Positions 34,684 to 43,308 of a stretch of DNA of 64,000 nt are shown piece by piece. The first letter of the stretch is position 1. Each line of letters opens with the position of its first letter. Source of the DNA: Psychrobacillus sp042885655 (GTDB lineage: Bacteria; Bacillota; Bacilli; Bacillales_A; Planococcaceae); contig NZ_JBHVRO010000009.1 in NCBI RefSeq assembly GCF_042885655.1, positions 62,001-126,000 on the forward strand, in the 5' to 3' direction. Under the pieces are notes generated by a model. The model was not told the origin of the DNA. It did no database searches and saw only the letters and a program-made list of their open reading frames with translations. A program made the position numbers and the translations under genes.

Positions 34684-35904
34684 TCAGCGTATTTCACCTG
34701 ATACTAATTTCCCTTTATAAAAGACAGCTTGACGCTTTGAGCATCTTGCAATGACTTCAGCTGAACAGCTCGCATCAATTAGTAGCATGTTTGCTTCGTC
34801 CCCTACTTTTGGCCAAAGTTGGTTTCCTTCTTTATCTAATGAAGTTGTCCCGCCAGTAATAAACTTTAAAGCTTGGGATAACGCAACTTCATCTGTCCAT
34901 CTGAAATGATCCAATAAACTTCCTGCTCTTTCAAGTAGATCTCCACTTCCAGTTGGCCACCAAGAATCGTAAATATTATCACTTCCTACCTCTACTTGAA
35001 CACCACATTCATCTAGTAACTTAATTGGCATTATTCTTTTGTTTGGAATACTAGTCACGATAGAAATACCAGCATCTTTTAATATACCTGCCATTTCATA
35101 GGCTTCTTCTGTAGACACATCAGCAAGTCCAAAAGCATGGCTAACCGCTACTCTTCCTTCCCAACCTGCTTGTTTAGTTAAAAAAGCTAGTCGTTTCATT
35201 GTAAAAGTTCCTAGGTGACCTGGATCATGTAAATGTAAATCAATATCTGCATTTCCCTCAACTGCTATATCCATTAATTCTACCAAAGATGCTTCAATAT
35301 TATTATCTACAGTAGCTGGATCTACTGCTCCAACAATTCCAGCTCCATTTCTAACGGCTTCTCTTAGTAGTTGAGGAGTACCTGCACGCAACAACCCATG
35401 CTGGGCAAAGGCAACTATTTCAGAACTCACTTTATCTGAGTATGTTTCTAGTGCATTTTGCACACCTTCTAAATTCTGCAATTTCACCTCTGGATAAATA
35501 TCTACATGTGTCCTAACATGCGTAGATCCGTAAGATAATAATACTTTAAGTAAAGCTTCCGCACGTTCCTGTGTACTAGAAGGCATTGAAGCTAAAATAT
35601 TTTTTTCAATAGTACTACGCTCAATTACACTGGAAGCCGGGGTACATGCTCTCCATTTCTCTCCCATGTATGTCTTATCTAAATGAACATGCTTTTCGAC
35701 AAAGGATGGTAAAAGCAATAATCCTTTAGCATCTGTCACAGGTAAATCATCTGAAATAACTTCTTTTACATGGACGATCTTTGCGATTTTCCCATCAGTT
35801 AACAAAAGATTGTACAAGTCTGTTTGAGTACCAACAACTATATCATTTTCTATTTTGTAGCCTGTTTCTAAGCGCACATTCTTTAACCAATAACTATTTT
35901 GCAT
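34684..35904 (-). CDS. Amidohydrolase of the cytosine deaminase-like group
   Basis: A 406-residue TIM-barrel metal hydrolase. HVHLDKTYMG (about 72) holds the first metal His pair, DLHLHDPGH (about 205) the next, SHAFG and SDNIYDSWWP (metal Asp) the rest. The group deaminates cytosine, isocytosine or related ring compounds, or opens N-heterocycles such as triazines. The substrate is unknown. Start after AAGGTGATTAGAA. An ABC binding protein gene lies 67 nt upstream and is probably in the same unit. Confidence 0.85.
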   Translation of the reverse strand: MQNSYWLKNVRLETGYKIENDIVVGTQTDLYNLLLTDGKIAKIVHVKEVISDDLPVTDAKGLLLLPSFVEKHVHLDKTYMGEKWRACTPASSVIERSTIEKNILASMPSSTQERAEALLKVLLSYGSTHVRTHVDIYPEVKLQNLEGVQNALETYSDKVSSEIVAFAQHGLLRAGTPQLLREAVRNGAGIVGAVDPATVDNNIEASLVELMDIAVEGNADIDLHLHDPGHLGTFTMKRLAFLTKQAGWEGRVAVSHAFGLADVSTEEAYEMAGILKDAGISIVTSIPNKRIMPIKLLDECGVQVEVGSDNIYDSWWPTGSGDLLERAGSLLDHFRWTDEVALSQALKFITGGTTSLDKEGNQLWPKVGDEANMLLIDASCSAEVIARCSKRQAVFYKGKLVSGEIR

Positions 35905-35971
35905 TTCTAATCACCTTTTCTTTACAAGATTAAAGGGGATATCCACATGAATAGCCCATTAATCAAGAATT

Positions 35972-37537
35972 TTATTTAATTGAAACGTCGTTAACTTCTA
36001 AATACCCTGAAGGGCTAATTGAAAAACCTTCTACATTTTTTGTAGTAGCTGCTAAATTTTCAATTACACGTATAGGAATATATAAAGCATCACCCATTTC
36101 TATTTGTTGTGCTTTTACGTATAATTCAATTCGCTTTTCTTGATCTTTTTCAGTACGTGCCGCATCTAGAAGAGCATCCACCTCTTTGTTACTATAGAAG
36201 CTAGAGTTACCCGCCGATCCCATAGAATTCGTATGGAAAAGATTATATTGATTATAATCAGCATCACCAGTTGCATTTCTCCAGCTAATGATAAACATCT
36301 CGGCATTCCCAGAGTATACTTTCTCAACAAAAGTTCCATACTCTAAAACCTCAATATTAAGTTTAATACCAATCCCTTTTAACTGAGATTGAAGTACTTC
36401 TGCTACATTAATTCTTTCTCTATTATCCATTGTTGTCAGTGTTAATTCAAAACCATTTGGATAACCTGCCTCAGCAAGTAGTTTCTTAGCTTCATTAAGA
36501 TTATAATCATACGTTTTCAGATCAGGATCATACCCAAAAACTTTCGATCCTAACAATGAATTTGCTTCTGAACCAACGTTATTATATACCCCTTTAAGAA
36601 TTGAATCCATTTCAACAGCATGCGCAATCGCTTTTCGAACTCGAACGTCACTTAATTTTTCGTTTTTAACATTAAAACCAATATATTCTGTCCCATATCC
36701 TTCACTACGGTAAACTTTCGTATTTTGCGAAGCTTCAACTGTATCCATCATTGGTACAGAAAGAGGCTCAGCAATTTGAGCTTCACCAGTTTCAATCATC
36801 GATATTCTTGTTGTTTCTTCTGGAACTACTTTGAATACTACCTTAGCAACTTTTGCTTTAGTTCCCCAATAGTTTTCATTTTTCTTAAGAACAATTTCTT
36901 GACCTGGAGTCCAAGATTCAAACACAAAAGGACCTGTTCCATTAGGTTCCTTGATTTGTTCTTTACCATATTTTTCGATTGATTTAGGACTAATTATGCC
37001 TCCCTCATGACTTGCAAGAATTGAAAGTAAAGGTGAATATGGTTCCGATAAAATAAATTGGACAGTATACTCATCGATTACTTTCACTTCTTTTACCATT
37101 TTAAAAAGTGCCGCTTTAGGTGAACCAACATTCGGATCTAACATACGATCAAATGTCTTTTTTACAGCATCTGCATTGAATGGAGTACCATCATGGAATT
37201 TTACACCTTGTCTAAGTTTGAACTCCCATGTTGTATCGTCTGGTTGCTTCCATTCAGTTGCTAATAATGGTTGAATATCAGCATTTTTATCACGTCCTAC
37301 TAACCCTTCATAAACTTTCCCGTGTGTGACGCTTGCTGCATTAATTGTGGACATAAACTGCTGATCTAGACTTTCAGCATCTGACAATCGGGCAATAACC
37401 AAAGTGTCATTATTCTTGGATGCCGTACTTTTATCACTTTCATTTGAACTTTTTTTCTCACCTGTAGAACAACCTGTAACAATTAATATAGTTAGCAAAA
37501 CAAAAAACCATTTTGCAACTTCTTTTTTAAATTTCAT
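35972..37537 (-). CDS. Oligopeptide/solute ABC substrate-binding lipoprotein (family 5)
   Basis: About 521 residues. Signal and lipobox VTGCS. SBP_bac_5 marks include DTLVIARLSDAESLDQQ, WEFKLRQGVKFHDGTPF and an extended DppA/OppA fold. ATG at 37537 follows GGAGG at 8 nt. No permease or ATPase genes are adjacent, so it must use transporter parts made elsewhere. Its pairing with an amidohydrolase suggests uptake of the hydrolase's substrate. Confidence 0.88.
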   Translation of the reverse strand: MKFKKEVAKWFFVLLTILIVTGCSTGEKKSSNESDKSTASKNNDTLVIARLSDAESLDQQFMSTINAASVTHGKVYEGLVGRDKNADIQPLLATEWKQPDDTTWEFKLRQGVKFHDGTPFNADAVKKTFDRMLDPNVGSPKAALFKMVKEVKVIDEYTVQFILSEPYSPLLSILASHEGGIISPKSIEKYGKEQIKEPNGTGPFVFESWTPGQEIVLKKNENYWGTKAKVAKVVFKVVPEETTRISMIETGEAQIAEPLSVPMMDTVEASQNTKVYRSEGYGTEYIGFNVKNEKLSDVRVRKAIAHAVEMDSILKGVYNNVGSEANSLLGSKVFGYDPDLKTYDYNLNEAKKLLAEAGYPNGFELTLTTMDNRERINVAEVLQSQLKGIGIKLNIEVLEYGTFVEKVYSGNAEMFIISWRNATGDADYNQYNLFHTNSMGSAGNSSFYSNKEVDALLDAARTEKDQEKRIELYVKAQQIEMGDALYIPIRVIENLAATTKNVEGFSISPSGYLEVNDVSIK

Positions 37538-37727
37538 TCTCTCTACCTCCAACTTTAGTAAACCTAAAATGGTATGTCTAATTATAAAAAATATTCAGAT
37601 TATAAATTTTAAAATTATTTACCTCATTTTTCATTATTTTTTCTTCTTTTCAATTATACTGTCTACATTTCTAAAAGTTGGCGGCAATAATTCATTTATA
37701 TATCCTTTTCTCAGCCTACACAAATAA

Positions 37728-37767
37728 AAAATGGAAGTCCGAATACCTAAAAAGGTACCTGGACTCC
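37728..37767 (-). terminator. Terminator of ynfA
   Basis: AGTCC-GGTACC type stem (AAGTCCGAATACC / GGTACCTGGACT), followed on the minus strand by six T. Confidence 0.7.
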
Positions 37768-37808
37768 CGAATTTATCTTTTATTTACTTATGAAATGCCC
37801 TTATCTTA

Positions 37809-38135
37809 CTAATTTCTAGGAGCAAACAACATTACGGAAACCCCAACGATACATATCAGAGCTCCTATCCAATCATAAATATCGGGCACTTTTTTATCAA
37901 CTCCCCATCCCCAAAGGACAGACAATACGATAAATACACCACCATAGGCAGCATATACTCTACCAAATGAAGGAAACATTTGAAAAGTAGCGATAATACC
38001 GTAAAGAGCTAATGCTATTCCTCCTAATAATCCTAAATAAGAAGACCTACCTTCTCTTAACCAAAGCCATATGAGGTATCCTCCTCCTATTTCAGCTAAT
38101 CCAGCTAGCATAAATAGTGCAATTACTTTAATCAA
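37809..38135 (-). CDS. ynfA: YnfA family (UPF0060) small membrane protein
   Basis: 108 residues with four membrane segments. The opening IALFMLAGLAEIGGGYLIW and AAYGGVFIVLSVLWGW are diagnostic of YnfA/UPF0060, a relative of small multidrug transporters. Function not established. TTG start behind AGAGGAG. Confidence 0.92.
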   Translation of the reverse strand: MIKVIALFMLAGLAEIGGGYLIWLWLREGRSSYLGLLGGIALALYGIIATFQMFPSFGRVYAAYGGVFIVLSVLWGWGVDKKVPDIYDWIGALICIVGVSVMLFAPRN

Positions 38136-38211
38136 AATATAATCACTCCTCTAAATTGCTTTTCACATACAACCTAGCAAAGTGTGAGATATTTCCTTTA
38201 CCCAGTTATGT

Positions 38212-38316
38212 TTATGTTCCCAACAGTTCCACACGTCGTACATGTTTACCATTATAGCCTTGTACTATAGAATAATATAATCCAATTAATGAATAAGCAA
38301 TAGTGATGTTTTTCAT
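38212..38316 (-). CDS. Possible 34-residue peptide
   Basis: ATG at 38316 encodes MKNITIAYSLIGLYYSIVQG and a short basic end before TAA. The ribosome site (AGGA) is weak. It lies in the 480-bp gap 38136-38615 that otherwise shows only AT-rich sequence. Could be a gene fragment. Confidence 0.25.
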   Translation of the reverse strand: MKNITIAYSLIGLYYSIVQGYNGKHVRRVELLGT

Positions 38317-38615
38317 AGTAGGTCCTACATGCTGTAAACTGTATGCATCAATTGCATGCTGATGCAAAAAATCGAATCCTTTTTACTAAATTCACTAATC
38401 AAGAACTCTATCGTTTTTCAACTTTTCAATTCTCATTAATATTCCCTTTTCTAAAATCCCATTGTATGTATTAAAATTAACACAGTAATTTTTTGTAGAT
38501 TCTAATGGTTTCAAATAAAATGTGAAACTCCTAGGTACTTGTTGATGCAATAACATAGACTAAAGAATAGATTATATTAGAAGTTTATAGAATTAAGTTA
38601 AGGGAGGTGGTTGAT

Positions 38616-38909
38616 TTGTCACGGAGAAGAAAGAGGGGCTTAAGTTTTTGTGTATTTCCAGGATACAAATGGTGTGGACCAGGTTGCAGTGGACCAGGTG
38701 CCCCAATAAATGATGTAGATGCAGCTTGTAAAGCACATGATGAATGTTACAGTAGGGGCAGAAATCGGTGTGAATGTGATCGTGAATTCCTCCGCCAACT
38801 GCATCCCAAAATAAATGTCTATACTCAAAAAGGTAGACACGCTCGTACACTCTATAATTATATAAGATTTCAAACAACATTTACCTGTAACTCTTATAAA
38901 AGAAAGTAA
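38616..38909 (+). CDS. Phospholipase A2-like small protein
   Basis: About 97 residues, highly basic at both ends. FPGYKWCGPGCSGPG, then NDVDAACKAHDECYSR, matches the phospholipase A2 core: calcium loop and catalytic His-Asp with adjacent cysteines. It resembles the parvovirus-VP1-like PLA2 proteins known in bacilli. No signal peptide. TTG at 38616 follows GGGAGGTGG; the GTG nine bases earlier is within the ribosome site. Lipid hydrolysis is inferred; role unknown. Confidence 0.8.
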   Translation: MSRRRKRGLSFCVFPGYKWCGPGCSGPGAPINDVDAACKAHDECYSRGRNRCECDREFLRQLHPKINVYTQKGRHARTLYNYIRFQTTFTCNSYKRK

Positions 38910-38936
38910 GTAAATACCGATTATTCATTTTTTGGC

Positions 38937-38980
38937 TCCAGGTTCACATAGAATTTAATATCGCTATAGAACCTGGTATC
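38937..38980. terminator. Hairpin between PLA2-like and SRPBCC genes
   Basis: CCAGGTTC / GAACCTGG, 8-bp arms around a 23-nt AT-rich loop, between convergent genes. A T-run is lacking, so its role as terminator is uncertain. Confidence 0.4.
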
Positions 38981-38990
38981 CAAGAGATTG

Positions 38991-39425
38991 TCACTTCACT
39001 ATTCCACTTCTCAAATCACTTATACCAAATTCCAAGAAACCTTTTAAGCAGGTCAACATATAAACCCAGCCTTCTTTATTATCTATCAATTTACTTATTA
39101 ACTCTTCATCGTTTTCTTTAAATCCTTCTTCATTAACTTCTATAATCGTATGGTTGTTATTTAACTCTTTCAACGAAATGGTAACAATATGTTCATCCTC
39201 GGGAGTTCCCCATTTAAACACGATTTTCTCATTCTCTAATATTTCCATCACTTTTATATCCACCGTTGCATTGTATTCGTCATATATCAATGTAATAGCT
39301 TTTCCTTGTTCCCATCTTTCCGAACTCGATGTAAACCAAAAGTTCCCAATTTTTAAAGGATCTACGAAAGATTCAAATACTTCATTTGCCGGCTTTAATA
39401 TGCTCATTTTTGTAAGATTATTCAC
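38991..39425 (-). CDS. SRPBCC (AHSA1-like) protein
   Basis: 144 residues of START/Bet v1-like fold: KPANEVFESFVDPLKIGNFW and FKWGTPEDEHIVTI. Such proteins bind hydrophobic ligands in a deep cavity. Overlaps the ywaF stop by four bases with a GTG start, so translation is coupled. Ligand unknown. Confidence 0.85.
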   Translation of the reverse strand: MNNLTKMSILKPANEVFESFVDPLKIGNFWFTSSSERWEQGKAITLIYDEYNATVDIKVMEILENEKIVFKWGTPEDEHIVTISLKELNNNHTIIEVNEEGFKENDEELISKLIDNKEGWVYMLTCLKGFLEFGISDLRSGIVK

Positions 39426-40123
39426 GCTAACTCACTCCTTTTTATTGGTTTTCTAAATATTATCCATAAACAAATGAAAATTGAAAATGCAACGATTTCT
39501 AACGATAAGATATACCACGGATACGGACCTAAAAAGTCAAGTATACTCCCACTTGCAGGTTTCTTTCTCAAAAACATATAATTTCCTTTCAGACAAATGT
39601 TTAACACAAATATACAAGGAAGTAATATATTTAAGGCAACCATCGTCTTAATGATTCCTTTGAATGTAGGACGATAACCTTTCACCCAAGTAAAATAAAG
39701 TGCTGTTAAAATTATTCCGAAATGCGTATAAAAAAAGTGAAAAAACCTGAAATGAGGAAAGCTTAGATCTAAAACTGGTGTTGCTACCGCTTGAAGCGCT
39801 CCTCCAATGCCAGCATAAAAAACAAAATCATATACATGCCTATTTCCTGTCCACAAAAGAATTATCGTCAGGATTAAACTAATACTGCATAATTCAAGTG
39901 GTAATGAATTACCCCAATTCCACCTTCCAGTTTGATAGAGCCAAACATGATATACAATTTCCATTATCAATAATGAAAGTGCAAAAAGACGTTCGATTAA
40001 CCGAATTTTATTCGCTGGAACTGACCATCTCTTTTTTGTTATAAATACTAGAATGATTAGAAAGCATAGCCCCACAATTGCACTGAAATGTGCAATCGAA
40101 AACATCTGAAACGAGGGTTCCAA
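39422..40123 (-). CDS. ywaF: YwaF-family integral membrane protein
   Basis: 233 residues with six or seven membrane segments, of the TIGR02206 family. LPLELCSISLILTII and FHFFYTHFGIILTALYF are characteristic. TTG start behind GGGATGGTGAG. First gene of a two-gene operon with the SRPBCC protein. Function unknown. Confidence 0.85.
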   Translation of the reverse strand: MEPSFQMFSIAHFSAIVGLCFLIILVFITKKRWSVPANKIRLIERLFALSLLIMEIVYHVWLYQTGRWNWGNSLPLELCSISLILTIILLWTGNRHVYDFVFYAGIGGALQAVATPVLDLSFPHFRFFHFFYTHFGIILTALYFTWVKGYRPTFKGIIKTMVALNILLPCIFVLNICLKGNYMFLRKKPASGSILDFLGPYPWYILSLEIVAFSIFICLWIIFRKPIKRSELA

Positions 40124-40314
40124 GTTCTCACCATCCCTTTTTCGAATTCTATTTTTCTTTTCTTTTAGTACTATTCGTGTTCCATACGCAAAATCCCTTT
40201 GCTATATTTAACAAATAGCTCAGTAAAAAATAGTATGGATATGGAGGTTTAAGCATATAATCTTAATACTAGTAAATTTCGTGATTAATAGAAGATATGA
40301 AGGAGGGTCAAGAA

Positions 40315-40500
40315 TTGAAAAATAATAGCAATCAAAAAACAGTTAATGTGATTAAAAAAGGAATAAGTTTCGGAACTTGCCTTTCTATGGTTATTTCGTA
40401 CACGGCATACAAATCTATAGGTTGGGCTATTATACACGGTTGTTTAAGTTGGATTTACGTTATTTATTACTTAGTAAAACATGCACATAGCATATTTTAG
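40315..40500 (+). CDS. 61-residue membrane protein, unknown
   Basis: TTG at 40315 is 8 nt from GAAGGAGGG. A lysine-rich N-terminus (KNNSNQK) is followed by two hydrophobic segments (GISFGTCLSMVISYTAYK and GWAIIHGCLSWIYVIYYL). Not recognised. A degenerate second copy of its 3' part is found at 40692-40735, beyond an inserted repeat. Confidence 0.65.
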   Translation: MKNNSNQKTVNVIKKGISFGTCLSMVISYTAYKSIGWAIIHGCLSWIYVIYYLVKHAHSIF

Positions 40501-40548
40501 TAAAGTCACAAAGTCCTCGTAATTCAACTTTACGAGATGGAGAAGCAA

Positions 40549-40664
40549 GAAAATCGTTGAAACGGCTCCCTTTCCGCGGGCGATGCCTCAGCCTCTTCGC
40601 TTCGCTGCGGGGTCTTCTGCTAACGCTATTCCCGCAGGAGTGTCGCCTTTTTCAACGATTTTCT
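40549..40664. repeat. GC-rich MITE-like repeat with perfect terminal inverted repeats
   Basis: Ends are perfect inverted repeats GAAAATCGTTGAAA and TTTCAACGATTTTC. The inside holds CTTTCCGCGGGCGATGCC, CTTCGCTTCGCTGCGGGGTC and ATTCCCGCAGGAG, the well-known GC-rich intergenic repeat of bacilli. No open frame. Base composition differs sharply from flanks. Confidence 0.8.
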
Positions 40665-40691
40665 AAATACACTCTTTCAGCGCCTTCAAAT

Positions 40692-40735
40692 TCATAGGGT
40701 GGGCTATTGTGCAAGCATATTTAAATTGACTTTAC
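40692..40735 (+). pseudogene. Duplicated fragment of the 61-residue membrane gene
   Basis: CATAGGGTGGGCTATTGT... aligns with bases 40418-40462 of the intact gene (TATAGGTTGGGCTATTAT...), about three quarters identical over 44 nt with the same ending TTTACG. It lacks a start and a full frame. Confidence 0.55.
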
Positions 40736-40744
40736 GATTGTATA

Positions 40745-40774
40745 AAAGAGCTGCCTCAAATGAGACAGCTCTTT
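40745..40774 (-). terminator. Terminator of the M20 gene pair
   Basis: AAAGAGCTGCCTCA / TGAGACAGCTCTTT with one mismatch and a 2-nt loop. Confidence 0.8.
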
Positions 40775-40800
40775 GTTGCTTTCTGTTTGTTGAGTTCATA

Positions 40801-41916
40801 TTACAATTCAGCTAGACCTTTGAAAAGTTCAACAGCAGTTTCGATTATTTCATCACGAAAGTCATATTCATATGTATGAACATGTGGATAGTTTTCGCCA
40901 TTTCCAATATAGCACATTGCTCCTTTTGTCTGCTTCAAGTAGTGGCCATAGTCTTCTGAGGCACGAAATGCTTGTGTCATCTCAACTAATTGGAACCCTT
41001 TATTTTCGCAAACCGTTCGTATCTTATCCGCGCTTCCCTTGTGGTTCACTGTTTCTGGAAAAGTATCATTATATGTAAAACTTACTTTTAGACCATACTT
41101 TTCAGCTTGAAAGCAAGCAAAGTCTTCGAGATTCTTTTGCAGTTTGTCTAATTCAGCTTCGTATAATGCACGGATCGTTAATAGCAAGTTACCCTTGCTC
41201 GCTGCTAAGCCAAATGCTCTTTCTCCTATATCTACTTGAACTACCGTACATAAAACGATACCATCGTTACTTTCAGGGGATATAAAATCTGGAATAGCAT
41301 CAATAACTCTAGCTATAGCAAATGCGGGATTTACTCCATCCTCAGGTTGACTAGCATGGGCAGGAGCCCCTTCCATATGGATTGTCATCCCTTTTGATGC
41401 ACATTGTGTTGTTCCATCAATTATGTTCACTGATTTATAAGCCATACCACTCATGTTATGATAAGCAAAAATCTCTTCAATGTTATTTTCCTTTATAAAA
41501 GATACACACTGTAGAGCGCCATCACCAGTTTCCTCAGCATGTTGGAAGAGGAAAAAGATGTTTTTGTCTGCGCCATTTTGGTCAATCTCTAATGCAAATC
41601 CTGCTAAGCTTGCAGAATGACCATCATGTCCACATTTGTGAGAAACGCCGGGAAACTTAGAAGCGTGTGGAATATCAATCAATTCCGGCATAGGAAGTGC
41701 ATCAAAATCAGCACGGAATGCAATATTCTTTTTATCCTTCCCTGCATGATAAATTGCATAAAACCATTGTTCATTATCCACGATTTCCAGTTTTGTATGG
41801 GTTTTTAAGAAATCGATTAAATACTGTTTCGTCCAAGTTTCATGATTTGAAATTTCAGGATGTTGATGTAATTCATGACGCAACTGTTTCACTAACTCTA
41901 GGTTTTTAATTTCCAC
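40801..41916 (-). CDS. M20D-family amidohydrolase, second copy
   Basis: 371 residues. GTG start at 41916 follows AAAGGAG at 9 nt; the longer frame back to 42075 only overlaps the end of its twin. HKCGHDGHSASLAG carries the metal Cys/His, HAEETGDGA the catalytic Glu pair, then a dimerisation domain (SKGMTIHMEGAPAHASQPEDG) and a C-terminal metal His (GENYPHVHTYEYDF). Family members cleave N-acyl amino acids or hippurate-like amides. Closely similar along its whole length to the upstream gene. Confidence 0.9.
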   Translation of the reverse strand: MEIKNLELVKQLRHELHQHPEISNHETWTKQYLIDFLKTHTKLEIVDNEQWFYAIYHAGKDKKNIAFRADFDALPMPELIDIPHASKFPGVSHKCGHDGHSASLAGFALEIDQNGADKNIFFLFQHAEETGDGALQCVSFIKENNIEEIFAYHNMSGMAYKSVNIIDGTTQCASKGMTIHMEGAPAHASQPEDGVNPAFAIARVIDAIPDFISPESNDGIVLCTVVQVDIGERAFGLAASKGNLLLTIRALYEAELDKLQKNLEDFACFQAEKYGLKVSFTYNDTFPETVNHKGSADKIRTVCENKGFQLVEMTQAFRASEDYGHYLKQTKGAMCYIGNGENYPHVHTYEYDFRDEIIETAVELFKGLAEL

Positions 41917-41953
41917 TTTGTATAGCTCCTTTATTGGGTCATTTACTACAGGT

Positions 41954-43069
41954 TTATAGTTCAGCAAGCCCTTTAAAAAGTTCAACAGCTGTTTCAATGA
42001 TATCATCACGGAAGTCATACTCATACGTATGAAGAGGAGGATAATCTTCGCCGTTACCGATATAGCACATTGCACCTTTTGTTAGTTTTGTATAATGACC
42101 GTAGTCTTCCGATCCACGGAATGCTTCTTTCATTTCTACTAAATTGAACCCTTTTTCCTTTGCTGCTTTACGAATTTTGTCAGAGCTTTCCTTGTCATTT
42201 ACAGTTTCCGGAAAGGTGTCATTATAAGTGAAGCTTACCTTCAAGCCGTATTCTTCTGCTTGAGCCTTTGAAAGCTCCACTAGATTTTTTTGAAGTGTAT
42301 GCAGTTCATATTCATGAAGCGCACGGATTGTTAGAAGCAACTCGCCTTTGCTCGCAGACATTCCAAATGCTCTTTCACCTATATTTACCTGAACAACTGT
42401 ACAAAGTACGATACCTTCATTGTTCTCAGGAGAAATTAACTCAGGGATTGCATCAATAACCTTTGCAATAGCAAAAGCTGGATTTACCCCATCCTCTGGT
42501 TGGCTTGCATGAGCAGGAGCACCTGCCATTTGAATAGTCATACCCTTAGAAGCACAATGAGCTGTACCATCTATTACATTTATGGAGTTGTAAGCCATAC
42601 CGCTCATATTATGATAAGCAAAAATTTCTTCAATATTATTTTCTTCAATAAAAGATGCACACTGAGCTGCACCATCTCCTGTTTCTTCCGCATGCTGGAA
42701 TAGGAAATAGATGTTTTTGTCAGCACCCTTTTGATCAATTTCAAGTGCAAAACCAGCAAGACTCGCTGAGTGTCCATCATGACCACATTTATGAGAAACA
42801 CCTGGAATCTTTGATGCGTGTGGTATATCAATTACTTCTGGCATTGGGAGTGCGTCAAAATCCGCTCTATATGCAATATTTTTTTTATCTTCACCAGCAT
42901 GATAAATAGCATAAAACCATTGACCCTTATCTACTATTTCTAATTTTGTATACGTTTTCAAAAAATCAATTAAATGTTTTTTCGTCCAAGCCTCGTGATT
43001 TGAGAGCTCAGGGTGTTGGTGTAATTCATGACGTAATTGAATTGCTAATTCAAGATTCTTCTTTTCCAT
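41954..43069 (-). CDS. M20D-family amidohydrolase, first copy
   Basis: 371 residues, same length and motifs as its neighbour: HELHQHPELSNHEAW at the start, HKCGHDGHSASLAG, HAEETGDGAAQ, and SEDYGHYTKLTKGA. The two genes are tandem, 37 nt apart, and almost certainly arose by duplication. Small changes such as NVIDGTAHCASKG versus NIIDGTTQCASKG may reflect different substrates. No signal peptide, so cytoplasmic. ATG is preceded by AAAGGAGAG. Confidence 0.92.
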   Translation of the reverse strand: MEKKNLELAIQLRHELHQHPELSNHEAWTKKHLIDFLKTYTKLEIVDKGQWFYAIYHAGEDKKNIAYRADFDALPMPEVIDIPHASKIPGVSHKCGHDGHSASLAGFALEIDQKGADKNIYFLFQHAEETGDGAAQCASFIEENNIEEIFAYHNMSGMAYNSINVIDGTAHCASKGMTIQMAGAPAHASQPEDGVNPAFAIAKVIDAIPELISPENNEGIVLCTVVQVNIGERAFGMSASKGELLLTIRALHEYELHTLQKNLVELSKAQAEEYGLKVSFTYNDTFPETVNDKESSDKIRKAAKEKGFNLVEMKEAFRGSEDYGHYTKLTKGAMCYIGNGEDYPPLHTYEYDFRDDIIETAVELFKGLAEL

Positions 43070-43229
43070 TTTAAATCTCTCCTTTTATATCAAATTTATA
43101 GAATGATTTATTTATCTAAATAAATTATATTCCTAGAAAATAAGAAACAATAGATTCTAATATTTTTACTTTAAATAAATTTTTTTACTTTTTATAATAG
43201 TTCCTAAAAACATCTACAGAAGAAGTAAA

Positions 43230-43277
43230 AACCCCGAAAAGGTCACTGTTTTTCAAAAGTGTCCATTATTCGGGGTT
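43230..43277 (-). terminator. Terminator of the membrane glycosyltransferase gene
   Basis: AACCCCGA / TCGGGGTT arms, with a T-run after them on the minus strand. Confidence 0.75.
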
Positions 43278-43308
43278 CAATGTTTTTTTGGAAGATTCTA
43301 TATTACTC

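Noticed and set aside
40801..42075. Long N-terminal extension on the second M20 protein
   Set aside because: The extra 53 residues come from reading the end of the upstream gene in another frame; GTG at 41916 has the ribosome site and gives the same length as the twin.
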